Shown here: positions 8,261 to 18,829 of the stretch, piece after piece
Layout of the letters: every line of letters begins with the position of its first letter
How positions within the stretch are numbered: position 1 is the first letter of the stretch
Assembly (NCBI GenBank): GCA_963737145.1
Contig: CAVTRO010000004.1
Span: 248,001-312,000, forward strand
Length of the DNA stretch: 64,000 nucleotides
From: AP-15 sp963737145
GTDB lineage: Bacteria > Pseudomonadota > Alphaproteobacteria > ATCC43930 > CGMCC-115725
Direction: 5' to 3'
Notes under the pieces: model-generated
Told to the model about the DNA's origin: nothing
What the model saw: the letters and a program-made list of their open reading frames with translations, nothing else
Database searches by the model: none
Translations under genes and position numbers: made by a program

Positions 8261-9646
8261 ATGGCGTATTCATTGATCGACGAAACCGAGGGCGCGGTTC
8301 CGATCGCCGCTCTGACCAAAACCGAATTCCCGGCCTGGCTCGAAAAGGCGCCGGAGCGCGAACGCAACTGGCTGACATCGATCGGGTTTTCTGCCGAGTC
8401 CGGAAAGCATGCGCTGGTTCCTGCGGAGAGCGGCAGCCTCGCCCGGGTGCTGGTCGGGCTCGGCGACGGAGCCGATGCCGAGGTTCGGATGTGGGCGCTC
8501 GCCGGGCTACCGACGGCGCTGCCGGAAGCGAGCTACCGGCTCGACGCGGTTCCCCGCGAAGCCGACCCGACGAACCTCGCCCTCGGTTGGGCGCTCGCGA
8601 CTTACGTCTTTGCCCGCTACAGCGCGAAAACGCGACCCGCAGCTGCTCTGGTCTGGCCGGAAGATGCCGATCGCGGCCGCGTCGAGCGGCTCGCCGCGGC
8701 TGTGTTCCTCGCGCGCGATCTCGCCAACACGCCGGCCGGAGACCTCGGCCCCGAGGAGCTGGCCGGCGAGGCGGTGCGCGTCGCCAAAGCTGCCGGCGCC
8801 GGCCAGCGCGTGATCGTCGGAGACGATCTGCTCGCCGAGAATTACCCGACCATTCACGCTGTCGGACGTGCCAGCGTGCGCGCCCCACGGCTCGTCGACA
8901 TCGTCTGGGGCGATCCGGCGAGGCCGAAGGTGACCCTGGTCGGCAAGGGGGTGTGCTTCGACAGCGGCGGGCTCGACCTGAAGACCGCCTCCGGCATGCG
9001 GCTGATGAAGAAGGACATGGCGGGCGCGGCGATCGTGCTGGGTCTGGCGCAGGCGATCATGGATGCGCAGCTCCCGGTGCGCCTGCGCGTGCTGCTGCCC
9101 TGCGTCGAGAATTCGGTGTCGGGCAATGCAATGCGCCCGCTCGACATTGTGCGCACCCGTAAGGGGCTGACCGTCGAGATCGGCAACACCGACGCCGAGG
9201 GACGCCTGATCCTGTGCGACGCACTGGCCGAGGCCTCGATCGAAAACCCGGAATTGCTGATCGACATGGCGACCCTGACCGGAGCGGCGCGGGTCGCGCT
9301 CGGCCCCGAGCTGGCGGCGTTGTTCTGCAACGACGAAGGGCTCGCCCAGGGCCTCCTCGACGCCGCTGCGGCCGAGGAAGACCCGATGTGGCGGATGCCC
9401 CTGTGGCAGCCCTACCGCAAGATGATCGACAGCAAAATCGCCGACATCAACAACGTCTCGGAATCGCCGCATGCCGGCGCGGTCACGGCGGCGCTCTACC
9501 TGCAGGAATTCGTCGAGCCCCAAATCCCCTGGGCCCATCTCGACGTGATGGCATGGAACCCGCAAAGCCGCCCCGGCCGCCCCGAAGGGGCCGAAGCCAC
9601 CGCCCTGCGCGCCCTGTACGCCCACATCGCCCAGCGGTTCGGGTAA
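8261..9646 (+). CDS. leucyl aminopeptidase, peptidase family M17
   Basis: A 461-residue cytosolic metallo-aminopeptidase of the PepA type. The C-terminal catalytic domain has the family metal-binding motifs: the Lys/Asp region KGVCFDSGGLDLKTASGM, then KKDMAGAA, and the signature NTDAEGRL near residue 310. The enzyme releases N-terminal amino acids using two divalent metals. The N-terminal domain is short compared with E. coli PepA, as in the alphaproteobacterial subgroup. I chose the ATG at 8261, where the alignable sequence begins (MAYSLIDETEGAVPI); an ATG at 8213 would add 16 residues with no better ribosome site. Confidence 0.92.
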   Translation: MAYSLIDETEGAVPIAALTKTEFPAWLEKAPERERNWLTSIGFSAESGKHALVPAESGSLARVLVGLGDGADAEVRMWALAGLPTALPEASYRLDAVPREADPTNLALGWALATYVFARYSAKTRPAAALVWPEDADRGRVERLAAAVFLARDLANTPAGDLGPEELAGEAVRVAKAAGAGQRVIVGDDLLAENYPTIHAVGRASVRAPRLVDIVWGDPARPKVTLVGKGVCFDSGGLDLKTASGMRLMKKDMAGAAIVLGLAQAIMDAQLPVRLRVLLPCVENSVSGNAMRPLDIVRTRKGLTVEIGNTDAEGRLILCDALAEASIENPELLIDMATLTGAARVALGPELAALFCNDEGLAQGLLDAAAAEEDPMWRMPLWQPYRKMIDSKIADINNVSESPHAGAVTAALYLQEFVEPQIPWAHLDVMAWNPQSRPGRPEGAEATALRALYAHIAQRFG

Positions 9647-9655
9647 AGGCGAGCC

Positions 9656-10618
9656 GTGCCGAGCGGGGAAATTTGGCCGGAGCTCACTTTCGGAGCCTGC
9701 CAGGACACCTATGACACGCTGCAGCTTTGGATGCAGATCGTCGGCAAGGTTCGCCTGGCGAAGGCGCCGCCGATGAACCATTGCTGGCAAGTGCCGCTTT
9801 ACGTCACCAGCCGCGGACTGACCACCTCGCCGATCCCGCATGAGAGCGGACGCTGCTTCCAAATCGACTTCGATTTTATCCACCATCGGCTGCTGATCGA
9901 GGTCAATGATGGGAGGACGGAAACCCTGCCGCTGGCGCCCCGGCCGGTTGCCGATTTTTACCGCGAATTTATGGATCGGCTGAAAACGCTCGGGCTGGAG
10001 GTGCGGATCTGGACAATGCCGGTCGAGATCCCGGATCCGATCCCGTTTGAACGGGACCGCGAGCACGCCGCGTATGATGCCGGCTGCGCTCATCAATTCT
10101 GGCGCGCGCTGGTCGAAGTGGACCGGGTATTGAAACAATTCCGCTCGGGGTTTGTTGGGAAGGCGAGCCCCGCGCACTTCTTCTGGGGCGGTTTCGATAT
10201 GGCTGTCACCCGCTTTTCCGGCCGCAGGGCGCCGCCGCACCCGAGCATGCCCAATCTGGCCGATCATGTGACGCGCGAGGCCTATTCGCACGAGGTCAGC
10301 AGTTGCGGCTTCTGGCCGGGCAAAGGTCTGGGCGAGCCCGCGTTCTATTCCTACGCCTACCCGGAGCCGGCGGGTTTCGCCGATGCCTTGGTTCTCCCCA
10401 ATGACGCGTCCTATAGCCAAGAGCTCCACGAGTTCATTCTGCCCTACGAAGCGGTCCGCCGGAGCGCCGCGCCGGATCAGACCGTGCTCCAATTCCTGGA
10501 GACCACCTACGCAGCCGCCGCGGATCTCGGGCATTGGGACCGAGCCGCACTGGAGCGGCAATCACCCGACGGGACTAGCCCCGGAACGACAGCAGAGTTT
10601 CCGCATCCCGCTAGGTAA
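9656..10618 (+). CDS. DUF5996-family protein
   Basis: A 320-residue soluble protein with GTG start. It opens with WPELTFGACQDTYDTLQLWMQIVGKVRLA and carries NHCWQVPLYVTSRGLTTSPI, HFFWGGFDMAVTRFSGRRAP and FWPGKGLGEPAFYSYAYPEP, which I associate with the DUF5996 family. No catalytic motif, signal peptide or transmembrane helix is apparent. It begins 10 nt after the aminopeptidase stop, which suggests co-transcription. The biochemical role of the family is unknown. Confidence 0.8.
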   Translation: MPSGEIWPELTFGACQDTYDTLQLWMQIVGKVRLAKAPPMNHCWQVPLYVTSRGLTTSPIPHESGRCFQIDFDFIHHRLLIEVNDGRTETLPLAPRPVADFYREFMDRLKTLGLEVRIWTMPVEIPDPIPFERDREHAAYDAGCAHQFWRALVEVDRVLKQFRSGFVGKASPAHFFWGGFDMAVTRFSGRRAPPHPSMPNLADHVTREAYSHEVSSCGFWPGKGLGEPAFYSYAYPEPAGFADALVLPNDASYSQELHEFILPYEAVRRSAAPDQTVLQFLETTYAAAADLGHWDRAALERQSPDGTSPGTTAEFPHPAR

Positions 10619-10631
10619 AACCCCGATCAGG

Positions 10632-11076
10632 CTAGCGCGAGTTGGCTTTTGCCGAGGACGGAGGAGGCGGGCCCATTGCCGTTACGTTCATAGCTTCGAA
10701 TTTCTTGCGCAGCTGAGCCACCTCTTGTGGCTCGACCTTGCCGAAATGGTTGCCCCAGCTGTTTCGAATGTAAGTCGCCACAGACGCGATCTGCTGATCG
10801 CTGAGCGCTTCCCCAAAAGCCGGCATGATGGTTCGGCCGAGCAGGATCTGCGCGACCACATAATCGGTGATCGCCAGGAACGGATCGCCCCGGAGGCCCG
10901 GTCCGGCGCCGCCATTCCCCCATCTCGCCGTGGCACACAAAGCACCCGCTGGCCTTGTAGATTTGCGATCCGTCGTTCGAACTCGCCGAATTTTGCGCCG
11001 AAAGCCGGGCTGACAGGCAGGCGCCAAGCGCTGCACCGGTGCTCAAGAGGTAAGAAACGAAGCGCGACAGCCGCAT
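10632..11076 (-). pseudogene. small periplasmic cytochrome c, one frameshift
   Basis: About 147 residues when repaired: signal peptide (FVSYLLSTGAALGACLSARLSA), heme site CFVCH, axial-Met region (GRTIMPAFGEALSD) and a proline-rich tail. This is a class I c-type cytochrome. A run of five C at 10917-10921 (five G on the coding strand) has one base too many; with four the frame runs from CFVCHGEMG straight into NGGAGPGLRGDPF. GGGAGG precedes the ATG at 11076. It is divergent from the first PQQ dehydrogenase gene, so it is a likely electron acceptor for that enzyme or a carrier to the oxidase encoded beyond it. Confidence 0.8.
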
Positions 11077-11273
11077 CGCTGGCCTCCCTGGCCCGGACCG
11101 CCCCTTTGCGGCTCTGCCGCACCCGAGACGAACGTAGCGGAGCAGCGGAAGTCCGCTCGACGAGCGGTTCGTAACGATTTCGGCGGAACTTCACGCGATT
11201 TTGCGTTCCGGAACGTCCGCGTGACCAGCGTTAACGTTGTGGCAAATCGGATTGGTTCGGGGAGGACAGCTTG

Positions 11274-13168
11274 ATGCGCCGATCTGGGGACCGCTACCGC
11301 GTTCCGGCGCTTGCGGCGACAATCTTTGCGCTGATCGGCGCAACAGGACAACGGGCGCGAGCCGACGACCTCAATGCATTGAGCCAGGATGATAAACAAT
11401 GGGTGATGGCGCCCAAGAATTACGCCAATACCCGCTACAGCGGGCTCGACCAGATCAACGCGGGAAATGTCGCTAATCTGCATGTCGCTTGGACCTTTTC
11501 GGTAGGAGCCGATCGCGGGCAGGAAGCAGCGCCGCTGGTTGTCGACGGGACGATGTACGTCATGGGCCCCTATGTACTTCCCAATCCCAACCAGGTATTC
11601 GCGCTCGACGCTGCGACTGGCGACCTCAAATGGTCCTACACGCCAAAGCCGAACCTGTCGGCGATGGGCGTCGCTTGTTGCGATGTCGTCACCCGCGGCA
11701 TCGCTTATGACAACGGCAAGATCTTTCTCGCCACGCTCGACATGAATGCCGTCGCCATCGACGCCAAGACAGGAAAGGAGGTGTGGCACACCAGCCTCGG
11801 CAACATCAACAAGGGCGAGACGATCACGATGGCGCCGCTCGCCGTGAAAGGAAAGATCCTGATCGGCAACAGCGGCGGCGAAATGGGCGTGCGCGGCTGG
11901 CTGACGGCCGTCGACGAGAACAACGGCAATATCGCTTGGCGCGCCTATGCGACCGGGCCCGACAAGGACGTGCTGATCGGCCAGGATTTCAAACCCTATT
12001 ACGACTGGTTGAAGGGCCAGGATCTGGGCGTCAAGTCATGGCCGCCGGACGCCTGGAAGATCGGCGGCGGCACCTTCTGGGGGTGGATCTCCATACGATC
12101 CGAGCCTCAATTTGATCTACTACGGCACGGCAAATGCCGGGCCCTGGAACCCGGAACCAGCGGCCGGGTGACAATCTCTGGACGACGACGATATTCGCCC
12201 GCGATCCCGACACCGGCATGGCCAAATGGGCCGATCAGCTCAATCCCGCACGATTTGTGGGATTACGACGAGATCAATGAGAGCCTGGTGTTGGACCTGC
12301 CGATAAACGGTCAGACCCGCAAGGTGCTCGTCCATGTCGCCCGCAATGGGCACATGTATGTGATCGATCGGACCACCGGCGAAATCCTGTCGGCCGATCC
12401 GTACGACACGGTCAACGCCACCAACGGCATCGATCTCAAAACCGGCCGGCCGAACGAAAACGAGGCACTGAAGCCGGCCGTCGGCAAGACCATCGTCGGC
12501 GTCTGTCCGGCAGCTCCCGGCAGCCAAGGACTGGCAGCCCACCGCCTATTCACCGCGCACCAAGCTGATTTATGTGCCGCACCAGCATCTGTGCATGAAT
12601 TGGAAATCGACGGAGGTCGGCTACATCGCCGGGACGCCCTTTGTCGGAGCCACTGTCGACATGTATGCCGGACCGGGCGGCTATCGCGGCGAGTACATGG
12701 CGTGGGACCCGGTCGGCCGGAAAAAGGTCTGGGCGATCCGCGAGAATTTCCCGGTGTGGAGCGGCACTCTGGTGACGGCTGGCGATGTCACGTTCTATGG
12801 AACGATGGACCGCTGGTTCAAGGCCGTCGATGCGAAGAGCGGCAAGGTCCTCTGGCAGTTCAAGGTGCCGTCCGGGATCATCGGGCAGCCGATCACCTAT
12901 ATGGGCAATGACGGGGTTCAGTACGTCGCCATTCTGTCCGGCGTCGGCGGGTGGCCGGGCGTGGTCGCCAATGCCCAGGTCGACCCGCGGGTTCGAAACG
13001 GCGCGCTCGGCTTCACCGGGGCAACCCAGGACCTTCCTCAGCAGACCGTTGGCGGCGGCACGCTTCTGGTCTTTGCGGTGCAGAACGCGCAACGGGCGGA
13101 GCAATCCAATCAGGGGCAGGGCGGTCAGCCTCCCGGGCCGCCGCCAGCCCAGCCAGCCGCAGCGCTGA
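11274..13168 (+). pseudogene. PQQ-dependent alcohol dehydrogenase, XoxF-type (copy 1), multiply frameshifted
   Basis: Repaired, this is a periplasmic eight-bladed quinoprotein with signal peptide, the vicinal cysteines (GVACCDVVTRG), the metal-binding Glu in SGGEMG, Asn in YYGTANAGPWNP, and HDLWDYDEIN, whose DYD supplies the catalytic Asp and the extra Asp of lanthanide-type enzymes. It would oxidise methanol or another alcohol and pass electrons to cytochrome c. Four one-base insertions are clear: near 12090-12093, 12157, 12245-12247 and 12524-12525. The first three cancel, so the original frame returns for about 270 bases. The C-terminus after VFAVQNA is Pro/Gln-rich and its stop is uncertain; the TGA at 13166 needs one more shift. 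GGGGAGGA precedes the ATG. Confidence 0.82.
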
Positions 13169-13170
13169 GG

Positions 13171-14112
13171 ATGCCGATGTTGCTGCTGGCAGATGGGCTG
13201 CTCTTGATCAAAATTCCTCGCGGATTGCGAGTCGTCGCCGTTCGCAGGGTTCGCCCGCCGTGGCAGACGAAGCGGGCAATGAGCTGCGCGTCTGCGCCGA
13301 CCCGAACAATCTGCCATTCTCGAATGATCGCAATGGCGGCTTCGAGAACGCGATCGCGCAGCTTTTCGCGAAGGAAATGGGACAGTCGGTCGCTTACACC
13401 TGGTGGGCGCAGCGGCGCGGGTTCATCCGCAACACATTAAAGGCAGGCAATTGCGACGTGATCATGGGCGTGCCGGTCGGGCTCGCCATGGTCGAGACCA
13501 CCCGCCCCTATTATCGCTCCGAGCTACGTTTTCGTGTCGCGGTCGGACCGCCAGCTCGACATTGCGTCGATGACCGACCCGCGGCTGAAGGACGCTCAAA
13601 ATCGGCATTCAGCTGATCGGTGACGACGGCTTCAATACGCCGCCCGGCTCACGCACTCGCCATGCAAGGCATCGTCGACAATGTCGTGGGCTACACGGTG
13701 TACGGCGACTACCGGCGGCCCGATCCGCCGGCGCAGATCCTCGAGGCCGTGGCGCAGGGCGACATCGACATCGCCGCCGTCTGGGGCCCGCTCGCGGGTT
13801 ATTTTGCGCGACAGTCGCCGGTGAAGCTGACGCGTCGTGCCGATCACCGACACCGAGCGATTTGCTCCTCTGCTGTTCCAGTTCGACATCGCAATCGGCG
13901 TGCGCAAGGGAGATGACAAGCGCAAGGAAGAACTCGACCAGCTGATCTCCCGGAATTCAGCGCAAATCGCGCAGATTCTCGACCGATACGGAGTTCCCGT
14001 CATTGCAGGCCGGCCGACAAGCAGCTCGACAGCCGAAAGGAGGAGAGGCCATGCCCTGCAGGGCCGCGGTGGTCCTCGGACCGATTGCTGTGATCTTTGT
14101 CGGCTGCATTGA
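13171..14112 (+). pseudogene. XoxJ-like periplasmic binding protein (copy 1), multiply frameshifted
   Basis: Recognised by ELRVCADPNNLPFSNDRNGG, the hallmark of the quinoprotein-dehydrogenase-associated substrate-binding family (XoxJ/MxaJ), thought to help load or activate the dehydrogenase in the periplasm. The rest (GYTVYGDYRRPDPPAQILE, IDIAAVWGPLAGYFARQSP, PITDTERFAPLLFQFDIAIG) matches the intact copy at 33773. Frame breaks lie at 13521, about 13591-13600, about 13649 and 13832. The N-terminus is unclear: no clean signal peptide is found in one frame, and the left boundary given is the nearest ATG. It follows xoxF copy 1 directly. Confidence 0.72.
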
Positions 14113-14716
14113 TCTGTAGTGCCGGTCACGGCCGGCGCAAAACGCGAATCCGAAACCAGTCATCAGCTGAACAATCCGCTCAACAGAGCGCGGTCGAGGC
14201 ACCCAGTGGGATCGCTGCTCGAATGGCTCAAAGTCCCGGAAGTGAAAATCATCCCGGGCGCAGTCAATTTGCGGCCCAACATCGAGAACCCAATGGCAAA
14301 GGACTCCGTCCTCCGTCGAGCGGGGAATGAAGTATTTTACCCAATTCAACTGTGTCGGGTGTCATGCGCCGAATGCCGGAGGCGGCATGGGGCCTGCGTT
14401 GAGCGAAGGGATTTTTCAAGTTTGGCAGCGAGCCGGCGAATATCTTATCTGACGATTTCGCACGGACGGCCGCTCGGCATGCCGTCCTGGGGCGCATTTG
14501 CTGCCCGACGAAGTCATCTGGGATCTCGTCAGCTACATCAAAAGCATCAGCGATGCGCCCAGCCCGGAGTGGGGGCACACGATCTCGGCGCAATCGCCCA
14601 ACATAGAGCAAGTGCCCGCCGAATTTCAGCAGACAGCGACGCCGTGGAAATTCACGCAGCCGTTCAGCGAGGGGCAGAAGCCGACCGAGCACGCGCCGAC
14701 GGGCCAGCAACACTGA
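14051..14716 (+). pseudogene. cytochrome c of the XoxF module (copy 1), frameshifted
   Basis: The ATG at 14051 has a strong AAGGAGGAG upstream and a short hydrophobic start (MPCRAAVVLGPIAVIFVGCI). The core reads KYFTQFNCVGCHAPNAGGGMGPALSEG, then FGSEPANIYLTISHGRPLGMPSWG, then LLPDEVIWDLVSYIKSI: one heme site CVGCH, the axial-Met loop and the final helix of a class I cytochrome c. These pieces lie in different frames. Extra bases are clear in T5 at 14412-14416, TT at 14445-14446 and TTT at 14497-14499, with at least two more shifts in the N-terminal third. It is likely the electron acceptor of the adjacent quinoprotein. Confidence 0.75.
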
Positions 14717-14762
14717 CCCAAATGGAGACCGCAGGCAAGCCCGTCGCGGGCGGGAGAAAGAA

Positions 14763-15808
14763 GTGACGGCGCTCCGTGCGGCGGCATCTTCGCCGGTGCT
14801 CGCTGTGCTGCTGATCCCCAATGCGGCGCGCGCCGATGCCGTGGTCGGTGCTGACCTCCGGCATGTCCTATATGCACGCTGCCGGCACCAAGAATTATGG
14901 CGTGGTCTCGCTGCTCTATTTTGTGCTGGCCGTCTCGATAGCGGTCATCGTGCTCATTGCCGTCTTCGTCGTCATCGGAATGTTTCGCCGAGCGGGCGAA
15001 CGCAACGCAGCCGAATCAGGTGCCGATCGAGCGCCGCGGCAACGGGCTGCCGTGGATTTATATCGGGAGCGCGATCTCCCTCGTCGTGTTGTTCGCGATC
15101 GCCATATGGGACTATGTCGTCCTCGCCGATGTCGGGACGATACCGCGGAATGCTGCTCCGTTCACGATTCAAGTCGTCGGGCACCAGTGGTGGTGGGAGC
15201 TCCGCTACAACACCGACGATCCTTCGCGCACGTTCGATACCGCCAACGAACTGCACATTCCGGTCGGCAAACCGGTGCGCCTGCAGGTCAACACCGGCGA
15301 TGTGATCCATTCCTTTTGGGTTCCGGTGCTGACCGGAAAGATGGACACCATTCCCGGCCAGAACAACCAGACCTGGATCGAAGCGCAGGACCCAGGCGTC
15401 TACCGCGGCCAGTGCACGGAATATTGCGGGCTGCAACATGCCAAGATGGGCCTGCTGGCGGTCGCGCAGCCGCAAGACGAATTCGACGAGTGGTGGAATA
15501 ACCAAGTAGCGGGGGCGAAGACCCCGGAATCGCCGACAGCTCAGCAAGGCGAGAGTGAGTTTGTCGGCCATTGCGGCATCTGCCACACGGTGCGCGGGAC
15601 GCGGGCAGGTGGTCGGGTCGGCCCCGACCTCAGCCATCTGATGACCCGGATGACGATCGCCTCCGGCACGCTGCCCAATACGATCGGCTATCTTTCCGGA
15701 TGGATTGCCGAGCCGCAGCACGTCAAACCGGGCAATTACATGCCCGACCTCGATCTGTCGGGGCCACAATTGACGCGGATCAGAGCCTTTCTCGAGACAT
15801 TGCGATGA
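14763..15808 (+). CDS. coxB: cytochrome c oxidase subunit II with fused cytochrome c (caa3 type)
   Basis: Signal peptide, two transmembrane helices (about LLYFVLAVSIAVIVLIAVFV and IGSAISLVVLFAIAIW), then the CuA domain with GHQWWWELRY, HSFWVPVLTGKMD and the ligand cluster CTEYCGLQHAKM. After about residue 245 a class I cytochrome c follows with heme site CGICH and Met in GNYMPDLDL, so this is a caa3-type subunit that accepts electrons from cytochrome c and passes them to CuA. Two one-base insertions break the N-terminal third, near 14840 (ADA-WSVLTSG) and between about 14980 and 15010. The rest is open. It starts the oxidase operon and ends 1 nt before ctaD. Confidence 0.88.
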
Positions 15809-15809
15809 G

Positions 15810-17769
15810 GTGGTGACAGTGGTGTACCCGGCCTACGCGCGCGTACCGGAGATTGCGGACCGTTCCCGTCCGGGGCTGGCCGAAGAGCTGGAGCGGATGT
15901 GGAAGACCCCGCCGGGGCTGCGCGGCTGGCTCTCGACGGTCGATCACAAGGAAATCGGGCTGCGCTATCTCGTCACTGCGTTCATTTTCCTGTTCGCGGG
16001 CGGCATCCAGGCGCTGATCATGCGATTGCAGTTGGCGCATGGCGGCAACCAGCTGCTGACTCCCGAACAGTACAACGAGCTGTTCACGATGCACGGGATC
16101 ACGATGATCCTGTGGTACGCGTTTCCGGTGTTGTCGGGGTTCAGCAATTATCTCTGGCCATTGTTGCTCGGGTCCCGCGACATGGCGCTGCCCCGGCTCA
16201 ATGCCTTCTCTTATTGGATATTCCTCGCCTCCGGAATTTTCATCTATACGAGCTTTGCCGTCGGTGCCGCGCCCAATGACGGCTGGTTCAACTATGTTCC
16301 CTATGCCAATCGGGAATTCAATCCCGGGATCAACATCGATTTTTACGCGCTCGCAAACATCTTTCTCGGCATTTCGACAACCGCCGGCGCAATAAATTTC
16401 ATCGTCACGACATGGCGCACGCGATGCCCGGGCATGTCGGTCAACCGGTTCCCGGTGGTGATTTGGGGCACCCTGACCGCCAATGCCGCAAACGTGCTGG
16501 CGATCCCGGTGGTCAGCCTGGCGTTTTTCCTGCTGTGGCTCGACCGCAATTTCGGCACCCATTTCTATAATGCGAACGAAGGCGGCCAGCCGCTCCTATG
16601 GCAGCATCTGTTCTGGATGTGGGGGCATCCCTGGGTCTACGTCGTCGTCTTGCCGGCGCAAGGCATAGTCTCGGATGCGATCCAGACATTTTGCCGGCGC
16701 CCCCTGGTCGGCTACACGGCAGTCGTTCTCGCGACCGTTGCGACGATGATCCTCGGCTTTGGCGTCTGGGTGCACCACATGTTTGCGACCGGGCTGCCGG
16801 CCATGGGTCTTTCCATATTCAGCGCCGCCAGCCTTGTCATAACCATTCCGAGCGCGATCCAGGTATTCGCGTGGATCGCGACGATCTGGACCGGACGCCC
16901 GGTGTTCAAGACCGCTTTTCTTTATATCGCGGGCTTTATCGTCATGTTCGTGATCGGCGGCGTCTCCGGGGTCATGACCGCGGTGGTTCCGGTCGATTGG
17001 CAATTGACCGACACGTATTGGGTCGTGGCGCATCTCCATTATGTGCTGATCGGCATCAACCTGTTCGGCGTCCTCGCCGGGCTTTATTACTGGTTTCCCA
17101 AATTCACCGGAAAAATGCTGGACGAGACGTTGGGGAAAGTGAACTTCTGGCTGGTCTTCATCGGCTTCAATGTCGCATTCTTTACGATGCACATCACCGG
17201 CCTCATGGGAATGCCGCGCCGTGTCTACACCTATATTTCCGGTCTCGGATGGGATGCTCCCAATCTGACGACGACGATCGGCGCATTCATTCTCGCCGCT
17301 GGCCTGCTCGTGCTGGTGATCAACGTCATTTACAGCCTGCTTTACGGCGCCGAAGCCGGACCCAACCCGTGGGATGCCCCGACTTTGGAGTGGTCGACTT
17401 CTTCACCGCCGCCATCCTACAATTTCGAGGTCATCCCCAGCATCGCCAGCCGGCATCCTTTGTGGGAGGATCGGCTGGTGAACGAAGCCGCACGGCCAAT
17501 CCGTCCTCGAGCGCGGGTTGTTGCTCGACGATCATCACGAGACCCTCGGCGTGACCACGATCGATGGCGAGCCCGAAATCATCTTCAAGATGCCGGGCGA
17601 ATCCTACATGCCGTTCGCATTGATGCTTTGCCTGTCGGCATTCTTCGCCGGACTGCTCGTCCATATCTGGGGTCTCGCGGCCGCCGCGGTCGGGCTCGGC
17701 ATCATCGTCGTCATCGCCTGGCTCTGGCCCCGCGCCGAAGCCGGCGAAAAGGCCATTGCCGCGCCATGA
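15810..17769 (+). CDS. ctaD: cytochrome c oxidase subunit I (caa3 type)
   Basis: About 652 residues: the 12-helix heme-copper oxidase core plus a C-terminal extension with two more helices (YMPFALMLCLSAFFAGLLVH and VGLGIIVVIAWLW), probably a fused subunit-IV-like part. Metal ligands are visible: the low-spin heme His in FTMHGITMI, WGHPWVYVVV with the CuB His and cross-link Tyr, VHHMF for the other CuB His pair, and HLHYVLIG for the heme a/a3 pair. The residue after GHP is Trp, not the Glu of A1-type oxidases. One extra A at 17485-17486 shifts the frame before the extension. Several GTG codons compete as start; GTG at 15819 has the best-spaced TGAGG. Confidence 0.9.
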
Positions 17770-18368
17770 CGGAGACCCTTGCTCATCAAGATCGGCCGCT
17801 GCCGGTCGGCAGCATCGGCTTTATGTCGACTGGGTGGGCAGCGGCAATTTTTCTGCTGATTTCCGAGGCATCCATCTTTGCCTATCTGTTTTTCACCTAC
17901 TTCTACTTTTCCGTGCAGCCCAGCTATCACTGGGCGCCGAGCACTCCGCCGACATTCCTCTATTCGGCGCCGCAAACCGCGATCGTCCTGATCGGCTCGG
18001 CGACCTCGTGGTGGGCCGCTCGGTTGGCAAGCCGAGGCGATATGGCGCGCGTGATGATCGCCCTCGCCATCACGATCGTGCTCGCCACGGCCTTTATCGC
18101 GCTTCAATTCGTCGATTGGTTTACCGAACCATTCTCGATGGCCTCCAGCGCCTTCGGCTCCAATTACTTTGTGATCAGCGGCTTTCACCTGGCGCATTTC
18201 GTGGTTGGTTGGCTGATCTTTGTGGTCCTCTTGCTGTGGACCTGGCTTGGCTACTTCGACTCGGTGCGGCATGTGCCGATCATGATCGGAGCACTTTACT
18301 GGTATTTTCTGACGGTAATCTGGATAGCCGTTTTCTTCGTTCTGTACTGCACGCCCCGGTTTGCGTAA
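17766..18368 (+). CDS. coxC: cytochrome c oxidase subunit III-like protein
   Basis: A 200-residue inner-membrane protein with about five helices (STGWAAAIFLLISEASIFAY, FLYSAPQTAIVLIG, MIALAITIVLATAFIAL, FHLAHFVVGWLIFVVLLL, YWYFLTVIWIAVFFVLY). The helix-3 Glu (SEAS) and FHLAHFVVG are typical of the heme-copper oxidase subunit III family; the length fits the short five-helix form. It starts with an ATGA overlap on ctaD, so translation is coupled. The subunit stabilises proton uptake and turnover of the oxidase. Confidence 0.9.
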   Translation: MTETLAHQDRPLPVGSIGFMSTGWAAAIFLLISEASIFAYLFFTYFYFSVQPSYHWAPSTPPTFLYSAPQTAIVLIGSATSWWAARLASRGDMARVMIALAITIVLATAFIALQFVDWFTEPFSMASSAFGSNYFVISGFHLAHFVVGWLIFVVLLLWTWLGYFDSVRHVPIMIGALYWYFLTVIWIAVFFVLYCTPRFA

Positions 18369-18378
18369 CGGTCCCGCC

Positions 18379-18829
18379 ATGTCGGACGACATTGCCTACA
18401 GCGCCGCAAAGCATCCCGGAGAACATCGCGACCGGCTAGGATGGGCCGAGCTGTTCTATGGCCTTTTCGCTGCCCCGATTTTCTGGGCCGGCAACTTCAT
18501 GGTCGATTACGGCCTCGTGTCGCATGCCTGCTATCCCGGGAGCGAGCCGCGCTGGGACGGCGAGCCCGGGTTCCGGTTTGCCTGGTGGCTCGCCCTGCTG
18601 TTCTATTTCATCACGCTCGGGCGTGTGCGCCAGCGCCGGGTATGTGTCCTACCGCAACTGGATGGAAACACACCCGGAAGCGGAAGGCGGGGTCGACGAG
18701 GTCATCGAATTAGGGCACGGGCGCACCCGCTATCTCGCGATGATCGGGATCTGGTTCAGCGCACTGTTCTTTGCCGCGACGCTGTTCGGAATTGTGATTT
18801 GGGCGATCGAGCCGCTATGCGCGTTTTAA
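18379..18829 (+). CDS. small membrane protein of the oxidase operon, one frameshift
   Basis: About 149 residues with three hydrophobic helices: ELFYGLFAAPIFWAGNFMVD, FAWWLALLFYFITLG and YLAMIGIWFSALFFAATLFG. The middle carries a conserved-looking YVSYRNWMETHPEAEGG loop. One extra base near 18621 separates the first two helices from the third. It lies 10 nt after coxC and overlaps the next cytochrome gene by 13 nt, so it belongs to the oxidase operon. I do not recognise a named family; an accessory or assembly role is inferred from position. Confidence 0.7.

Noticed and set aside
8507..10561. 684-codon open frame on the minus strand
   Set aside because: It is antisense to the well-supported M17 aminopeptidase and DUF5996-like genes. 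High GC content leaves long open antisense frames; the translation is Arg/Gly-rich without domains.
12951..13616. A single gene joining the xoxF copy 1 tail to xoxJ
   Set aside because: The first half in this frame is out of frame with xoxF and has no domain; only the part from ELRVCADPNNLPF is real.
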